A program made the position numbers and the translations under genes. The notes beneath the pieces are model-generated. The model saw only the letters and a list, made by a program, of their open reading frames with translations. It was not told the origin of the DNA and did not search any database. DNA of 64,000 nucleotides from Symsagittifera roscoffensis (lineage: Eukaryota > Xenacoelomorpha > Acoela > Convolutidae), in NCBI RefSeq assembly GCF_963678635.1, contig NC_087063.1, positions 42,856,759 to 42,920,758 on the forward strand, read 5' to 3'. Positions within the stretch are counted from its first letter, which is position 1. Each line of letters opens with the position of its first letter. Below are positions 1 to 12,884 of this stretch, piece after piece.

Positions 1-3000
1 TAATAGCTCTAATCTATTAAGTCGTAGAGACATTTCAATTAAAATTTTGTCATATAACATTTTGTAAATGTTTTGTCTAAATTCTAATCTATTATTGGTT
101 AATGCTAAGCTATTAAGGTCTAGTTCGAGACTTATGGTCGCACCAGATAAATTATGATCGATGGGTATAACTCATAGAGTAATTTCGGATAGGGTACACC
201 GTCTGCTCGTCACGCTATCTTATTTTCGGCCGGATAGATTCGTGCAACTTCTTAGTCTAATACCGATCCTAATCTTACTCTTATACTATCTAGTCTCAGG
301 TTGTTTAACTAGTCTCTGCTAGGCTCAATAGATCTAGGGTATACTGGTTTATTGCGGTTGCTGAAGTACTCGGGAGAGTTCAACTAATTTCTAAGTTAAA
401 TTCAAATCTCTCTGGTGCTGAAATTACAAGTAATTTCAGCACTTACAAATAAGTGGATTGTTAGTTAGATGGATCATGATTGGTTAATATTAAATACTTT
501 ACATTGGTAAAATATCTAATTTATCCAATCATAAAATGTAGTTTAGATCAGGTTCCAAATCACACTCACCTTGATTTTCTCGCAATATCTGAATTCATCC
601 TGCAAGACTTTTTCTAATACTTGCATTTTGTTTCAGGGAAATGAGCAAAATTTGCACTATCGTGGAAATATATTTTCCAATTATTTAAATTATTTTGAAT
701 GAGATCAGTGATTTTTGTAGTTACTGCTTGTATTCTAGCAGATTTTTAGTAAAATCTTGCTCCAGATTTCGCTGAATAGTGTTTTCCCTAAACGAAGGAT
801 GAACGAAAATGACATGAGTGCCACGAAGACCAGCAATCATTTCAATTTCCAAAAACTTTTAAAATAGGTAGATTATCGTTTTAGTTTGAAAAAAAACATT
901 GAACTGTTTGAAAAATAGTGTCACTAAAATTCGGAAGCTAGGTAATTTTTTTTATGAATGAATCTGGGCGAAAAATAACCGAAAGCTGCAAAATCAAATG
1001 TTTGCCCTAAAGGCATGTATTATACATCCTCAGTAAAATTAGTGCCCGGTAAAGAGAATGAATTTTTTGCAAATTTTTTGCAGTATTTGCGTTCTGGAGA
1101 AGACCTATCGATTTCCTTTAAATAAGTTGTTTGGGACTGCATCTTAAAGCTTTTTACTTTGAATATAATTATTGAGGAGTTTCAATGATGCAAGTTTTTA
1201 TTTCTTGCAAGATATGTTTGCAAAAGAAGATATAAAATATTCCGAAATTCTGGCCAAGTTCCTGAGAAATTTTAGTTAAAAGTATAAAACGTCTGACAGG
1301 ATTTTTTGCGAATGATCATTTTCTATTGTTTAAAAGCAAGGTCAGATTTACTGCTAATCATTGACGACCATTATACTTCATTGGCTTTTTGTTTATGGGT
1401 CTTTTTATATATTACGCCCAAAAATCAGTATTTCATAATCTTGAAATGAAACTATTTTGCTTCAACCTGATTGGCCAGTTTTATTGTTCAAAGTGTTTTG
1501 TTCACAATTTTAAATCGAATTACAAATGAGCCGAATCGGCTTAAAATGAGAACTGTTTGGTAAACTACTCAAAATCAGTTCAAAATTGCTTCAGAGTTTT
1601 ACTCAGATTAGAAAAAACACAGAAAACAGTCCCGGGAAAAAATGACCTCCCATGTGGACAATCTCCCTTGATATACCAAGTGATTAATTTCCCTTTAAAA
1701 TCAAATGATAAATTCCATCCGTAAGGCCTGCATGTAATCTGCTTAAATCTGATTGACTGAAAATTATTACTTTTAACCAAGTGATCGCTGTCCCCTAACA
1801 GTGACCAAAATGTCCAAAATGACCGTATCTGCTCAAAGTTCGGCCTGTTAGAAGTCGGCTTAAGAATAAAGTGATCGAATTTGTATTAACGGAATCAATC
1901 AGGGCTATCGCTATATTGCTCTCAGCATTTATTCATTGAAAAATAGAAAATCGAAAAAATTGGGTGGAACAAGTAAAAAGACTTATGGTTATTTAAGAGA
2001 TGACTGAAAAGTAATGAAAAAGGTGTTTTATGCGTCAAAATTTTTTTGCCAACCCTGATTGTGATAGTCTGGAATTGGACTTGCATGGGTGCCACCTAGC
2101 ATGCGGCTCTTAGCGCAATTAGACATGAGTTTGTAAATCAACATTTTCAGCTAAAATTAAAACTCATGCGTGCCCCATCAAACTGGCTAATTATTTTAAT
2201 GTCCATTTCACCATTTCAAAACATTAATATTGGACACCTGAAATATTAACGCCCGAATCTGATTGGCTGAAATTAAATTTGTTGATAAAAATAATTTGAA
2301 TAGCTCGTTCAATTAGTAAATGAAATGATGCACTGTTAATTTGTTTGTAGGAGGAATAAGTAAAAAGGTCATAGTTTTTAATTAGGCCAAAAAGCCGAAA
2401 AAATACGTGAAGCATAACTGATTATTCGGCAACTTATTCCTTAAGTGCTAGAGCTAATTTGAAGCGTTGGTTTAGCCTTTTTATCTTTCATATAAAGACT
2501 TTTGACGTCATTACTTCAGTTAGCCTTAATATTTGTCAAAATCTTCACAGAACTTACTCAAACATAATCAGAAATTATTTGTGAAGTTTGGGCTCCGAAG
2601 CTTTAATCGACATTAAATGATTAGCTAGTTCTTGGCTCAAAAAGTAAATCATTGAATAATCGTTATTAATTGATAGATTTTAAATACGTTGAAATATAAA
2701 TCATTTATCTCTCTCGAATGGCCACGACGAATTTTCAAGAGCGTACATTTTATGGCTAATTTGGACAACTTTTGTGCGTTTTTGACCGTTATTATAGTTT
2801 TTGACCGTTTTTTATCTCAATTATTTTCAGTTAATATTTTTAGTTCGTCTCAACGTTCACGTTGAATTTAGCCCAGAAAAATTAAGAAAAAAAGTAACAA
2901 CCAGTTTCTGATTCAAGGAGAGTAATAATATCACATTCGACGTAGATTACACCCAGCCGAAGTCAACATAGTGAAAATGGGCATAGAATGCACATTGAGC

Positions 3001-3529
3001 ATGCCAACTTAAGGAGTCTTCTTGAAGTTTAACTGAAATTGGGTTCGTGTTTTTTCTAGGTGCCCTAGAATGAATGGAATGCATTGAAATTGTTATAACC
3101 AATTTGGATATTATTAGCCCTTTAGTAAAGTATTAATAACCGTTCACTACTTTGGTTTTTATCAGCCCTTCAGTAAGGTAGCTTGCCTTGTGGTTCGGCT
3201 TTTATTAAAATTTTTGAAAATTTGTTGAAGTTCGAACTTGTCGCTCGAAAGGTTAAAGCAACAGCAAAAGATTCTGAAGATTAAATTCCCCTGTTTGACT
3301 TGAGCGTTTATTGAAACTGCGTCTGGAATATTTTGATCCACTCTAGCTAGCGGGAGGTTGAATGAGCGGAGGGGATTGGGGGTTGAACGGGGCTAATTCT
3401 GGAAAACCTTGTAGTCTTTCAATCAGTTTGGAACTCGACTTGTCTCTTGCCACGCGTGCTTGCTAATCCCCCATACGCCATTTTATGTCACAAAGAGGTG
3501 CAAATTACAATGACCAACTAGCCGATGGA
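1..3529. other. AT-rich intergenic DNA, no gene seen
   Basis: Reading frames here are short, stop-rich and low in complexity, and none resembles a known domain. A stretch near 2075-2135 shares a motif (GTGCCAC then TAGCATGCG) with 27215-27280, so at least part of this DNA is probably an old dispersed repeat. I see nothing else that can be annotated. Confidence 0.5.
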
Positions 3530-3547
3530 TATATATATATATATATA
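3530..3547. repeat. AT dinucleotide microsatellite
   Basis: An uninterrupted run of alternating A and T, about nine units, directly visible. It has no evident function. Confidence 0.9.
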
Positions 3548-5489
3548 AATCGAAAACAACAAATATAAAAGTATAGTTTTAAGGTATTTTTCAAGCAATG
3601 GCAGGGCAGTAAACATGGAAGCTTGTTCGGAATCCTTCCCGCAGTCGGCCAAGTATGACGTTTCAATGAAAAGAGATAAGATCGCTTCTCAGTAAACAAT
3701 CCGCCTCCGTGGTCCACATGCCAAATTCTTACCATGGTAATATGGCCTGGCAGTTATATTCACTTCTCAAATCTCGCTCCAGTGGCGCCAGTGCGGTTAT
3801 TTTTGTATTACACTACAGTGAAGTCCCTGCTTCTTTATCCTGGACCAACCGGCAGTTTAGTAGCTGTTCTGGTTCTGCTATCCAGAAGTGAATTGGAGAA
3901 AATAAGAGAAAAATCAGCCCAGTAATATAATATTATGTCTTGTATATATATGTTGGAGCGCATACTGTTATATTGCTCTCTGTCTTATATATCATTTGCT
4001 AAGCAATGCAGTTTGCGAGCACAAGGACATAAAGACAGGACACGAACACGCCAGTAATGGTAAGCTATCACAAATCCCTATTTCACATTCTCACCACTGT
4101 TCCACTTGAATTTTTTACCGCAAAAAAGTTAGAAATTTTTCGGAAAAGTTTACTAATTTATAGCTGATTTGAAAACCAATGCAGTCCCCACTTCGAAAAT
4201 GCACGTTGTTGAAAATTAACTCAGGATCTGTTTCTGCCAAGCCAGAATCCTGTCCACACCCGGGTTGACAAAAAAGCTACTCGTACAATTCCCATACAAT
4301 TTTCCATACATTCCATTCATTTTTTGAAAATGCATGAAAACAACCCGGGTACTTAATTAACCCGGATAATCAGTTTTGGTTTTGAAAAAAAAACAAATTT
4401 TAACTCAAATAGGAAATAGTTCAAATAGGAAATGTTATGTTTACGCTGATATTAACGTCATAGATTTCTTATTCTTGATATAACTGCCTCAAAAATTTCC
4501 GGTTTGGGGCTTCTGTGGATTTTCTGTCTAGATTTTGTCTGCGATTGAAAACTGCAGCTAACTTTTCAGTGAAACGTGAAAGCGGGCGCCCGTTGAAAAA
4601 GTTGATTTATTCTAATTCGTACCATTTTTCGAAAATCGTTTTTGAAATTTTTTCTCGCGAACTGTTTTAAAGGGCTGTATCTAACAAGCGATCCAACCTT
4701 GATCTGAATTCAAAAAAGGAGCTGCCAATTGGTGAATACTCAACTTAATTTTGGATTTTCACAAGCCAAGCAGGACCTGTGTAATAAAAGCATTGTTTTG
4801 ATGAAAAAAAGAGATAAATTTTGTTAAAATTTTTGGTCATTTATACACCTCAAAATTGGGCCAAATATGAAAAAGGTATGTAGCATTGATTAAGCGTAAA
4901 TATGATGAGCTAAAAGCTACAAGTTTTGAGGTCAAGAAGTCTTTTTGCACTGGAAATGTGTTCCTTTTAGAGATATAAAACAAATTTAGCAACTTGGTCA
5001 CATAAACATCAAATAAATAATTCCGTCTTTTTGGCGTAGCAATATGAGTCAAAGAGCACAAGAAAGAACTAAATGATAGAAATGATAAATAATTTTGATC
5101 ATGATTTGTTTGAGTTTATGAAAGAGGTTTTTAAAGTTTTTGCAGCTTCAGTTTGCATGCTGGCGCGAACAACGCCTTTGGTCAACGTGTACAATGTGAC
5201 ACAAAAAATTAATATCAAGGGCATCATAGACTGTTTATTCAAGAAATTTACAGATTTCAGAAGCCTACAAACATTTGTTTGTTCGTTTTTTAATTGATTG
5301 AAAAATGTTTTTTTTTAACTATGAAACTTTTTCAAAACTCTTTCTTAGCCCACTTGAGGGCAACCGGGTAACAGAAAGTTTTGAGGATTAGCAAGCAGAT
5401 CAGTTTAGTGCTGCAAGCTAATTGTTCTAGTTTTTTAGAAAAATTACAGATATCAATTATGATACCCAAATAAAAATCCAAATAAAACG
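3548..5489. other. intergenic DNA, no gene seen
   Basis: Only short reading frames with skewed composition occur here. There is no splice-bounded exon that I can support and no recognisable domain. Confidence 0.5.
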
Positions 5490-5960
5490 TTTTTCTAAGA
5501 CAAGGATACCCATTGCTGTGCGAATAGCACAAAAATTTCTGACGACAAAAACAAAAAATATATTTTTAAATTGTTTGCAAACTGAGATGTTTTGTTCATT
5601 CGGCTTAAGCGGGTCTGAAAGAGAGTCTATATACACGTACATTCGGTATCGATAGTAAGAGTACAATAGTAAGAGTACAATTTTTGGTGAAAGTTAAAGA
5701 TAAAACAAAACAATCTGTATTTTTTTTAAAGTTGCAGATTTTTCATATAAAATTTTTGTTGTCTAGAAAGAAATAAAAAAGCTTCAAAAGTAATGTTGCT
5801 TGAAAAAAAATTTAACCGCAAGGGCTTCAAAAAATTATACCACTCGACTCATCCGGACAATTATTTGTGGAATCTGATTTTTTGGCGGAAATATGAAAAA
5901 AAAAATAAAAGACAAGCGAATACAAAGTTCCGCCCTACTTTCAGTAATTGGAACAAAAAT
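5490..5960 (+). repeat. dispersed repeat family F2, diverged copy
   Basis: The segment opens with a motif (TTGCTGTGCGAATAGCACA) that is also found near 12895 and 13448. It later carries the family's second landmark, a CATCCGGACAATTATTTGTGG-type block, near 5850. The 5-6 bp stem around the GTGC/GCAC pair is kept. The body is AT-rich and non-coding. The edges are approximate because this copy is diverged. Confidence 0.6.
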
Positions 5961-6037
5961 GGTGCTACTATAAAAAAAAGTTTGAATCAACTACTGACGT
6001 TGCCAGACCAGATGCTAGCAACCAATATTAGCTGGTG

Positions 6038-9000
6038 TTCAAAATTGAGAGAGAGTTTTATCATTTTCTATTCTACAGGACAGTTAGAAAAATTTTTATC
6101 GGATCAAGCATATCTGCCATGATAACGAATGTAAGACTTCCAAATAAGACTAGGAAACATACTGATAGGGGTAATAAAAACGAGGAAAAATCAAAGTCTT
6201 AAATCGATATTGTAATCAAAATTTGGGATGCGAGATTGTCCAAGTTAGACAAGCCCCAAAGGAAAGGCAAAAAGCTTTAATATCGATGACTTATGTTGAA
6301 AATATCAGGATCTTATTGATTTGATAACTGCTAACCTCGACCCAGAAATGACAATTGTATGCAAAAACCCACCCATACTTTTTCATCAAGTTGCTAATTG
6401 GCTTCCATGACTGAAACCTATAACAGATCCACAGAAGGATTTCAGATGGTACAGTTTAACTTTCTAATAAAAGACACAAAACGTAGGAGCTTTATAGGGG
6501 TAATATGAAAGTTGACGATGAACGAGGAGATTTTTTCATATCAATTTGCTTCCGTTTGTTTGAATGCCATTTCTTCAATACCCTCAGAAATCAGAATAGC
6601 CCAGCCAGACAGCCACTTAAGTACATTATCTAAACAATCACCAATGCGAAAATACCAAAAGGAATATCTATCATATACAACTACATTGAGTCAGAATATC
6701 CAAAACAAGAAATCTTCAGGAGCTGAAGCCAACACTGCTTCAATTATACCCAAGTCTTTCAGCAAAATAAAGTTAGGCTTGTTACGAGAATACTCTTCAT
6801 ATAAGTCTGCAATTTTTAATTTAGAAGTAAAAAACTTCTGTTTGTTGTCTTACCAATAGTCTCTGTGACTCCTTTTTAAGAATTTGAGCAGTTTGTTAAT
6901 TATAGTAATCTAGAACATGATGTAATGAAAACTATTGAAACTGGTTTTCCGTGGGTTACCAAAAATTTTCGAAAATTATTACTGTTTTTCCATATAAATA
7001 CTTTAAATATATTTAGTTTTGTACGTTGCAGTTTTCTAATAGCTCTTCCTATTGCTAATTGAACAAAATTTTTCAAAATAACTAATAAATTTTCTTTGAA
7101 ATTATTATTATTTGTCTTCTTTTTGCGATTTGTATAAAGTTTAGAGCCAAAAACGTCTTTTTTCAATTGAAATCTACGTTAATTCTTCTTGTTTATCCGG
7201 TAAAATTAACCAAAACTAAATGAAAAAACTGGGGCTATTCTCATGGGCGAAGGACCAAATGGGCAAAATATTCATGGGCGAAAAACTAAAAACACAAAGA
7301 GTCAAAAGTCAATTATTAAAATGAATCAATTGCCTTTAAATGGAATCAAATCAAGCAGTATTGTGCTTCTTGTATAACGAAACCCGTCAAACAAAAAATT
7401 TGTTCCAAATCGACGGCGGTCAGTGAAAATTTAAAAGTTTTGCTTATTTCTGCCGCCTTTTTTTGCCAATATTAATAATAAGTCCCTGTAAATCTTTACT
7501 TTTTCTGATATTTACACGCTTCTTTTCCAAATATTGGAATACTGGAATCTGATTGGCTGGTTTTTGCTTTCACCCATTCAGTTTTTTGCCAATGAAAAAT
7601 TCCACCAAAAAACATCTCAAGAAACAACAACTCAAAAAACAACAACAACAATATCAAAGGTTTACGTTCAAAACTTATAACTTCAGCCGCAAAAATTTCA
7701 AATTTCGAAACAACTCAGTGGCATAGAAACGCAAACCCTGTTTTTTGAGTTAAATGATTAGTTTTAACAGACTCCGGATAGCAAAACTTACGTTGGTTGC
7801 CCATTCGATTAACCAACGAAAATTAACACATAATTAAAAAGTTAAGCTCCCAATGCCAAAAATCTCAAAATCTGCAATTGCACCAAGGCTTTAGTATTTC
7901 GAATAGCAAAACCACAATTTTTGAATAGATCTTAAGCTAAGTTTAATAACAACACAAAATTAACACTGTTAAAAATATCAAATAATCCAAATAAAAAAAA
8001 TGTTTGTTTTTTGACCCAGAACAACTACGCAAAATCACACATTTCTAAAACAATATTTTTAGGTTATTGTTCCGACTTTCGATACGAAAATAACGGAATA
8101 TTTGTGCTCGGGGTGGGTTTTTTTTCTTCAGACAAATTTCGACTTTTCAACAAACCATTTTTGACGGAATTTTGTAAAATCATTCAAAAGTTATTGTTGT
8201 CTTGAGCTTAAATTTGAAAAGATATTTCACCTGTGATCATTTTTCGTAAAGTTATGAGGGTTTAAAGATTGCCATTTTGGCCATTTTGACCAATTTGGGA
8301 CAATTAACGCGCGATATATTTGGCGCTATTAACGCGTAAGCGGAGATTCGATCCGTCTTATAAATCGTTCCAAATTGGTTGAACGAAGCTTATTTGCCAT
8401 CATTGATTTGTTACAAGGAACGAAATATATCTTTTTGTACTTTATATGGCGTGTGGGGAGATGAATTTCAAAAAAAAAAGTCAAATTTTATTTAAAAAAA
8501 TTTATTTTACTTCATTTCATTTAATTTTTTTATTTAACACTGCTGCTCCGTAAACCTTAAAAGGCAGTCGGAACATTCAGGGCTTCGCCTTGATACGAGC
8601 AGTCTTGTTATATTTTGAAATAATTCAATGCAGACAAAAAAAAACAATTTTCATCTCTTATATCTTCGAAGTGAATGGTGAAACAGTGCCCAATCTACAC
8701 TATCAAAAACTCTCATTGACTAAATAATTACTTAACTGTGCTCCAAAGATCAAAGAAGCATTTTAGTTGTATTCAAGCGTGCCACTAAAACAGGCTGTCT
8801 AGACACAGTTTCTAAATAAAACTATCCGATAAACTTTGACTACTACTAAGACAAATTTATTCAAATGATTCCAATTTAACTGAGAAGAAACCCCGAAATA
8901 ATTTATATGTTTCAACCGATACTTTGTCCAAAAACTCAAAAAAGTTGACAATAGAAACAAAGTCATTTTTTTACGTTACGCTAAACTTTATTTTTATCAC

Positions 9001-9194
9001 GAGTCAGATATAAACAAATTATACAAAACATTCAATTAATTAGCAAATTATACTTTTATTGCAAAAACATTTTTGGGACGCATCAAAACAAACAAATTCT
9101 AAATGGCAAATCTCTTTTATACAGGTTCTCAAAAACTAAAATTGTCTACAACTATAGGATGTCTGCAAAAACAAAATACACTATTAAAAACTCG
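6038..9194 (+). repeat. tandem duplication, first unit (about 3.16 kb)
   Basis: This segment is repeated directly downstream at 9195-11936, in the same orientation, with only scattered substitutions. The left edge and the internal junction share the short string GTTCAAAATT, which looks like a microhomology breakpoint. Unit 1 carries about 490 bp (roughly 7560-8063) where unit 2 has a different segment of about 90 bp. Both units include an F1 repeat at the same relative place. Short reading frames inside (for example 6512-6859 +, and 6900-7166 -) are kept between units, but they have no recognisable domain and are not called as genes. Confidence 0.85.
8064..8609 (+). repeat. dispersed repeat family F1, full-length copy
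   Basis: The copy starts with TTATTGTTCCGACT followed by a small hairpin and a TTTGTGCTCGGGGTGG block. It ends with AGTCGGAACA, a second hairpin, and GATACGAGCAGTCTTGTT. The arms of the first hairpin carry one substitution here compared with the copy at 10801. No reading frame in it looks coding. Confidence 0.85.
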
Positions 9195-11936
9195 TTCAAA
9201 ATTAAGAGAGAGTTTTATCATTTTCTATACTGCAGGACAGTTAGAAAAATTTTTATCGGATCAAGCATATCTGCCATGATAACGAATGTAAGACTTCCAA
9301 ATAGACTAGAAAACATACTGATAGGGGTAAAAAAACGAGGAAAAATCAAAGTCTTAAATCGATATTGTAATCAAAATTTGGGATGCGTGATTGTCCAAGT
9401 TAGACAAGCCCCAAAGGAAAGGCAAAAATCCTTAATATCGATGACTTATATTGTAAATATCAGGATCTTATTGATTTGATAACTGCTAACCTCGACCCAG
9501 AAATGATAATTGTATGCAAAAACCCACCCATGCTTTTTCATCAAGTTGCTGATTGGCTTCTATAACTGAAACTTATAACAGATCCACGGAAGGGTTTCAG
9601 ATGGTACAGTTTATATTTCTAATAAAAGACACAAAACGTAGGAGCTTTATGGGGGTAATATGAAAGTTGATGATGAACGAGGAGATTTTTTCATATCTAT
9701 TTGCTTCCGTTAGTTTGAATGCCATTTCTCCGATACCCTCAGAAATCAGAATAGCCCAGCCAGACAGCCACTTAAATACATTATCTAAACAATCACCAAT
9801 GCGAAAATACCAAATGGATTATCTATCATATACAACTATATTGAGTCAGAATATCCAAAACAAGAAATCTTCAGGAGCTGAAGCCAATACTGCTTCAATT
9901 ATACCCAAGTCTTTCAGCAAAATAAAGTTACGCTTGTTACGAGAATACTCTTCGTATAAGTCTACAATTTTTCATTTAGAAGTAAAAAAAACTTGTTTGT
10001 TGTCTTACCAATAGTCTCTGTGACACCTTTTTAAGAATTGGAGCAGTTTGTTAATTATAGTAAACTAGAACATGATGTAATGAAAACTATTGAAACTGGT
10101 TTTCCATGGGTTACCAAAAATTTTCGAAAATTATTACTGTTTTTCCATATAAAAACTTTAAATATATTTAGTTTTGTACGTTTCAATTTTCTAATAGCTC
10201 TTCCTATTGCTAATTGAACAAAATTTTTCAAAAAAACTAAAAAATCTTCTTTGAAATTATTATGATTTTTCTTCCTTTTGCAATTTGTATAAAGTTTAGA
10301 GCCAAAAACGTCTCTTTCCAATCGAATTCTACCTTGTTTCTTCTTGTTTATCCGGTAAAGTTAACCAAAACTAAATGAAAAAACTGGGGCTATTCTCATG
10401 GGCAAAGGACCAAATGGGCAAAGAATTCATGGGCGAAAAACTAAAAACACAAAGAGTCAAAAGTCAATTATTAAAATGAATCAATTGCCTTTCAAATGGA
10501 ATCAAATCAAGCAGTATTGTGCTTCTTGTATAACGAAACCCGTCAAACAAAAAATTTGTTCCAAATCGACGGCGGTCAGTGAAAATTTGAAAGTGTTGCT
10601 TATTTCTGCCGCCTTTTTTTGCCAATATTAATAATAAGTCCCTGGAAATCTTTACTTTTTCTGAGATTTACACGCTTCTTTTCCAAATATTGGAATACTG
10701 GAATCTGATTGGCTGGAATCTGACCTGCACTCGAGTATCATGGACCAAAATTGAGTATATTGGATTTGGTTTCTGAATAATTAAAGAAAGTACTGAATAG
10801 TTATTGTTCCGACTTTCGATACGAAAGTAACGGAATATTTGTGCTCGGGGTGGGGTTTTTTTTTCTTCAGGCAAATTTCGACTTTTTAACTAGCCATTTT
10901 TGACGGAATTTTTTTATATCATTCAAAAGGTATTGTTGTCCTGAGCCTAAATTTGAAAAGATATTTTCCCTGTGATCATTTTTCGTAAAGTTATGAGGGT
11001 TTAAAGATTGCCATTTTGGCCATTTTGACCAATTTGGGACAATTAACGCGCGATATATTTGGCGCTATTAACGCGTAAGCGGAGATTCGATCCGTCTTAT
11101 AAATCGTTCCAAATTGGTTGAACGAAGCTTATTTGCCATCATTGATTTGTTACAAGGAACGAAATATATCTTTTTGTACTTTATATGGCGTGTGGGGAGA
11201 TGAATTTCAAAAAAAAAGTCAAATTTTAATTAAAAAAATTTTATTTACTTTATTTCATTTAATTTTTTTCTTTAACACTGCTGCTCCGTAAACCTTAAAA
11301 GGCAGTCGGAACATTCAGGGCTTCGCCCTGATACGAGCAGTCTTGTTATATTTTGAAATAATTCAATGCAGACAAAAAAAAACAATTTTCATCTCTTATA
11401 TCTTCGAAGTGAATGGTGAAACAGTGCCCAATCTACACTATCAAAAACTCTCATTGACTAAATAATTACTTAACTGTGCTCCAAAGATCAAAGAAGTATT
11501 TTAGTTGTATTCAAGCGTGCCACTAAAACAGGCTGTCTAGACACAGTTTCTAAATAAAACTATCCGATAAAATTTGACTACTACTAAGACAAATTTATTC
11601 AAATGATTCCAATTTAACTGAGAAGAAACCCCGAAATAATTTATATGTTTCAACCGAAACTTTGTCCAAAAACTCAAAAAAGTTGACAATAGAAACAAAG
11701 TCATTTTTTTACGTTACGCTAAACTTTATTTTTATCACGAGTCAGATATAAACAAATTATACAAAACATTCAATTAATTAGCAAATTATACTTTTATTGC
11801 AAAAACATTTTTGGGACGCATCAAAACAAATAAATTCTAAATGGCAAATCTCTTTTATACAGGTTCTCAAAAACTAAAATTGTCTACAACTATAGGATGT
11901 CTGCAAAAACAAAATACACTATTAAAAACTCGTTCA
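9195..11936 (+). repeat. tandem duplication, second unit (about 2.74 kb)
   Basis: This is the direct repeat of 6038-9194. Its right end, near the string CTCGTTCAA at about 11930, matches the end of unit 1 near 9194. The sequence then departs from the repeat into unique DNA. The reading frames at 9159-9479, 9667-10014 and 10055-10321 (-) are the counterparts of frames in unit 1 or cross the junction. They differ by indels and substitutions and are not supported as genes. Confidence 0.85.
10801..11347 (+). repeat. dispersed repeat family F1, best-preserved copy
   Basis: This is the clearest F1 member. TGTTCCGACT at 10805-10814 is the exact inverse of AGTCGGAACA at 11304-11313. A 7-bp stem with a 3-nt loop lies at 10812-10828, and a 6-bp stem with a 3-nt loop at 11316-11330. 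The copy ends in GATACGAGCAGTCTTGTT. The interior holds two TTAACGCG strings. I see no coding frame. The layout (inverted repeats plus hairpins near both ends, about 547 bp) suggests a non-autonomous DNA element, but its class is unknown. Confidence 0.85.
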
Positions 11937-12449
11937 AGTTTTCTAATAGCATTGAGTCTGAAGAAAAATTTCAGACTCGTTGCTGAAAAAAATTCAACAG
12001 GCCTACCTTACATTTGGCTTGGGCTTTGAAAGTCATACGAAATTAAATCTTTACGCTTCTTGCTTTAGTTCTTAATGAATATCTGATAAAAAAAATCCAA
12101 CAGAAGCTTAGAAAGCAATTGTTGCACCAGGTTATACAAGCCTACCGACCCATTTCAATACAAGGCGTCAAATTTAAAAATTCGAAAAATTCTTAAGTAA
12201 GCAAATTTTCAAAATGTTCAAATTTCTCACAAAAACATTTTACAGGGCTAAACCCGATAGGCATTGAAAAAGCAAGAATCACCTCTGTGCTAGAAAATTT
12301 TATGCAACAGTTGCTGTAAAAACTTTTTGTACAAATTTCTTAAGAAATTGAATTGATAAGAAATATTGGAGTTCTTTGAAATCTTCATGGATATATTGAG
12401 CGTTTTCGTCAGCAACAGTCAGCCATATTGGAAATGATTGGAATTTGGT
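11937..12449. other. AT-rich DNA before the assembly gap
   Basis: Unique sequence following the tandem duplication. No exon, domain or repeat recognised. Confidence 0.5.
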
Positions 12450-12649
12450 NNNNNNNNNNNNNNNNNNNNNNNNNNNNNNNNNNNNNNNNNNNNNNNNNNN
12501 NNNNNNNNNNNNNNNNNNNNNNNNNNNNNNNNNNNNNNNNNNNNNNNNNNNNNNNNNNNNNNNNNNNNNNNNNNNNNNNNNNNNNNNNNNNNNNNNNNNN
12601 NNNNNNNNNNNNNNNNNNNNNNNNNNNNNNNNNNNNNNNNNNNNNNNNN
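12450..12649. other. assembly gap of 200 N
   Basis: Exactly 200 ambiguous bases, a typical fixed scaffold spacer, so the true distance across it is unknown. Reading frames that cross it have no meaning. Confidence 0.98.
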
Positions 12650-12884
12650 CAGTATGTTTGGTTCACAGTTCTTTTCATCTGCAATCGTTACGTGTCTTTA
12701 CAATGCTTAATCGATCTTATGGTCTCATAAATGCTAGCACTAATCAGTTTTTGGCGTTTATCTACTGGTTGCCTTACTTACGGAACTGTTAGCCTATAAA
12801 TAAAACCGATTGACTGACTTTCCTTACCCATACACGAGTTAAGGAGTTCTGATTTTTCATTTGTTCTTCATAACTCGGAACAAG

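Noticed and set aside
6512-7166. Conserved frames in both units of the 3-kb duplication (6512-6859 and 9667-10014; 6900-7166 and 10055-10321)
   Set aside because: Their conservation is explained by the recent duplication. They show no domain and no coding-like bias, and neighbouring frames carry stops.
12409-12792. Several open frames across 12450-12649
   Set aside because: They exist only because the 200 N contain no stop codons.
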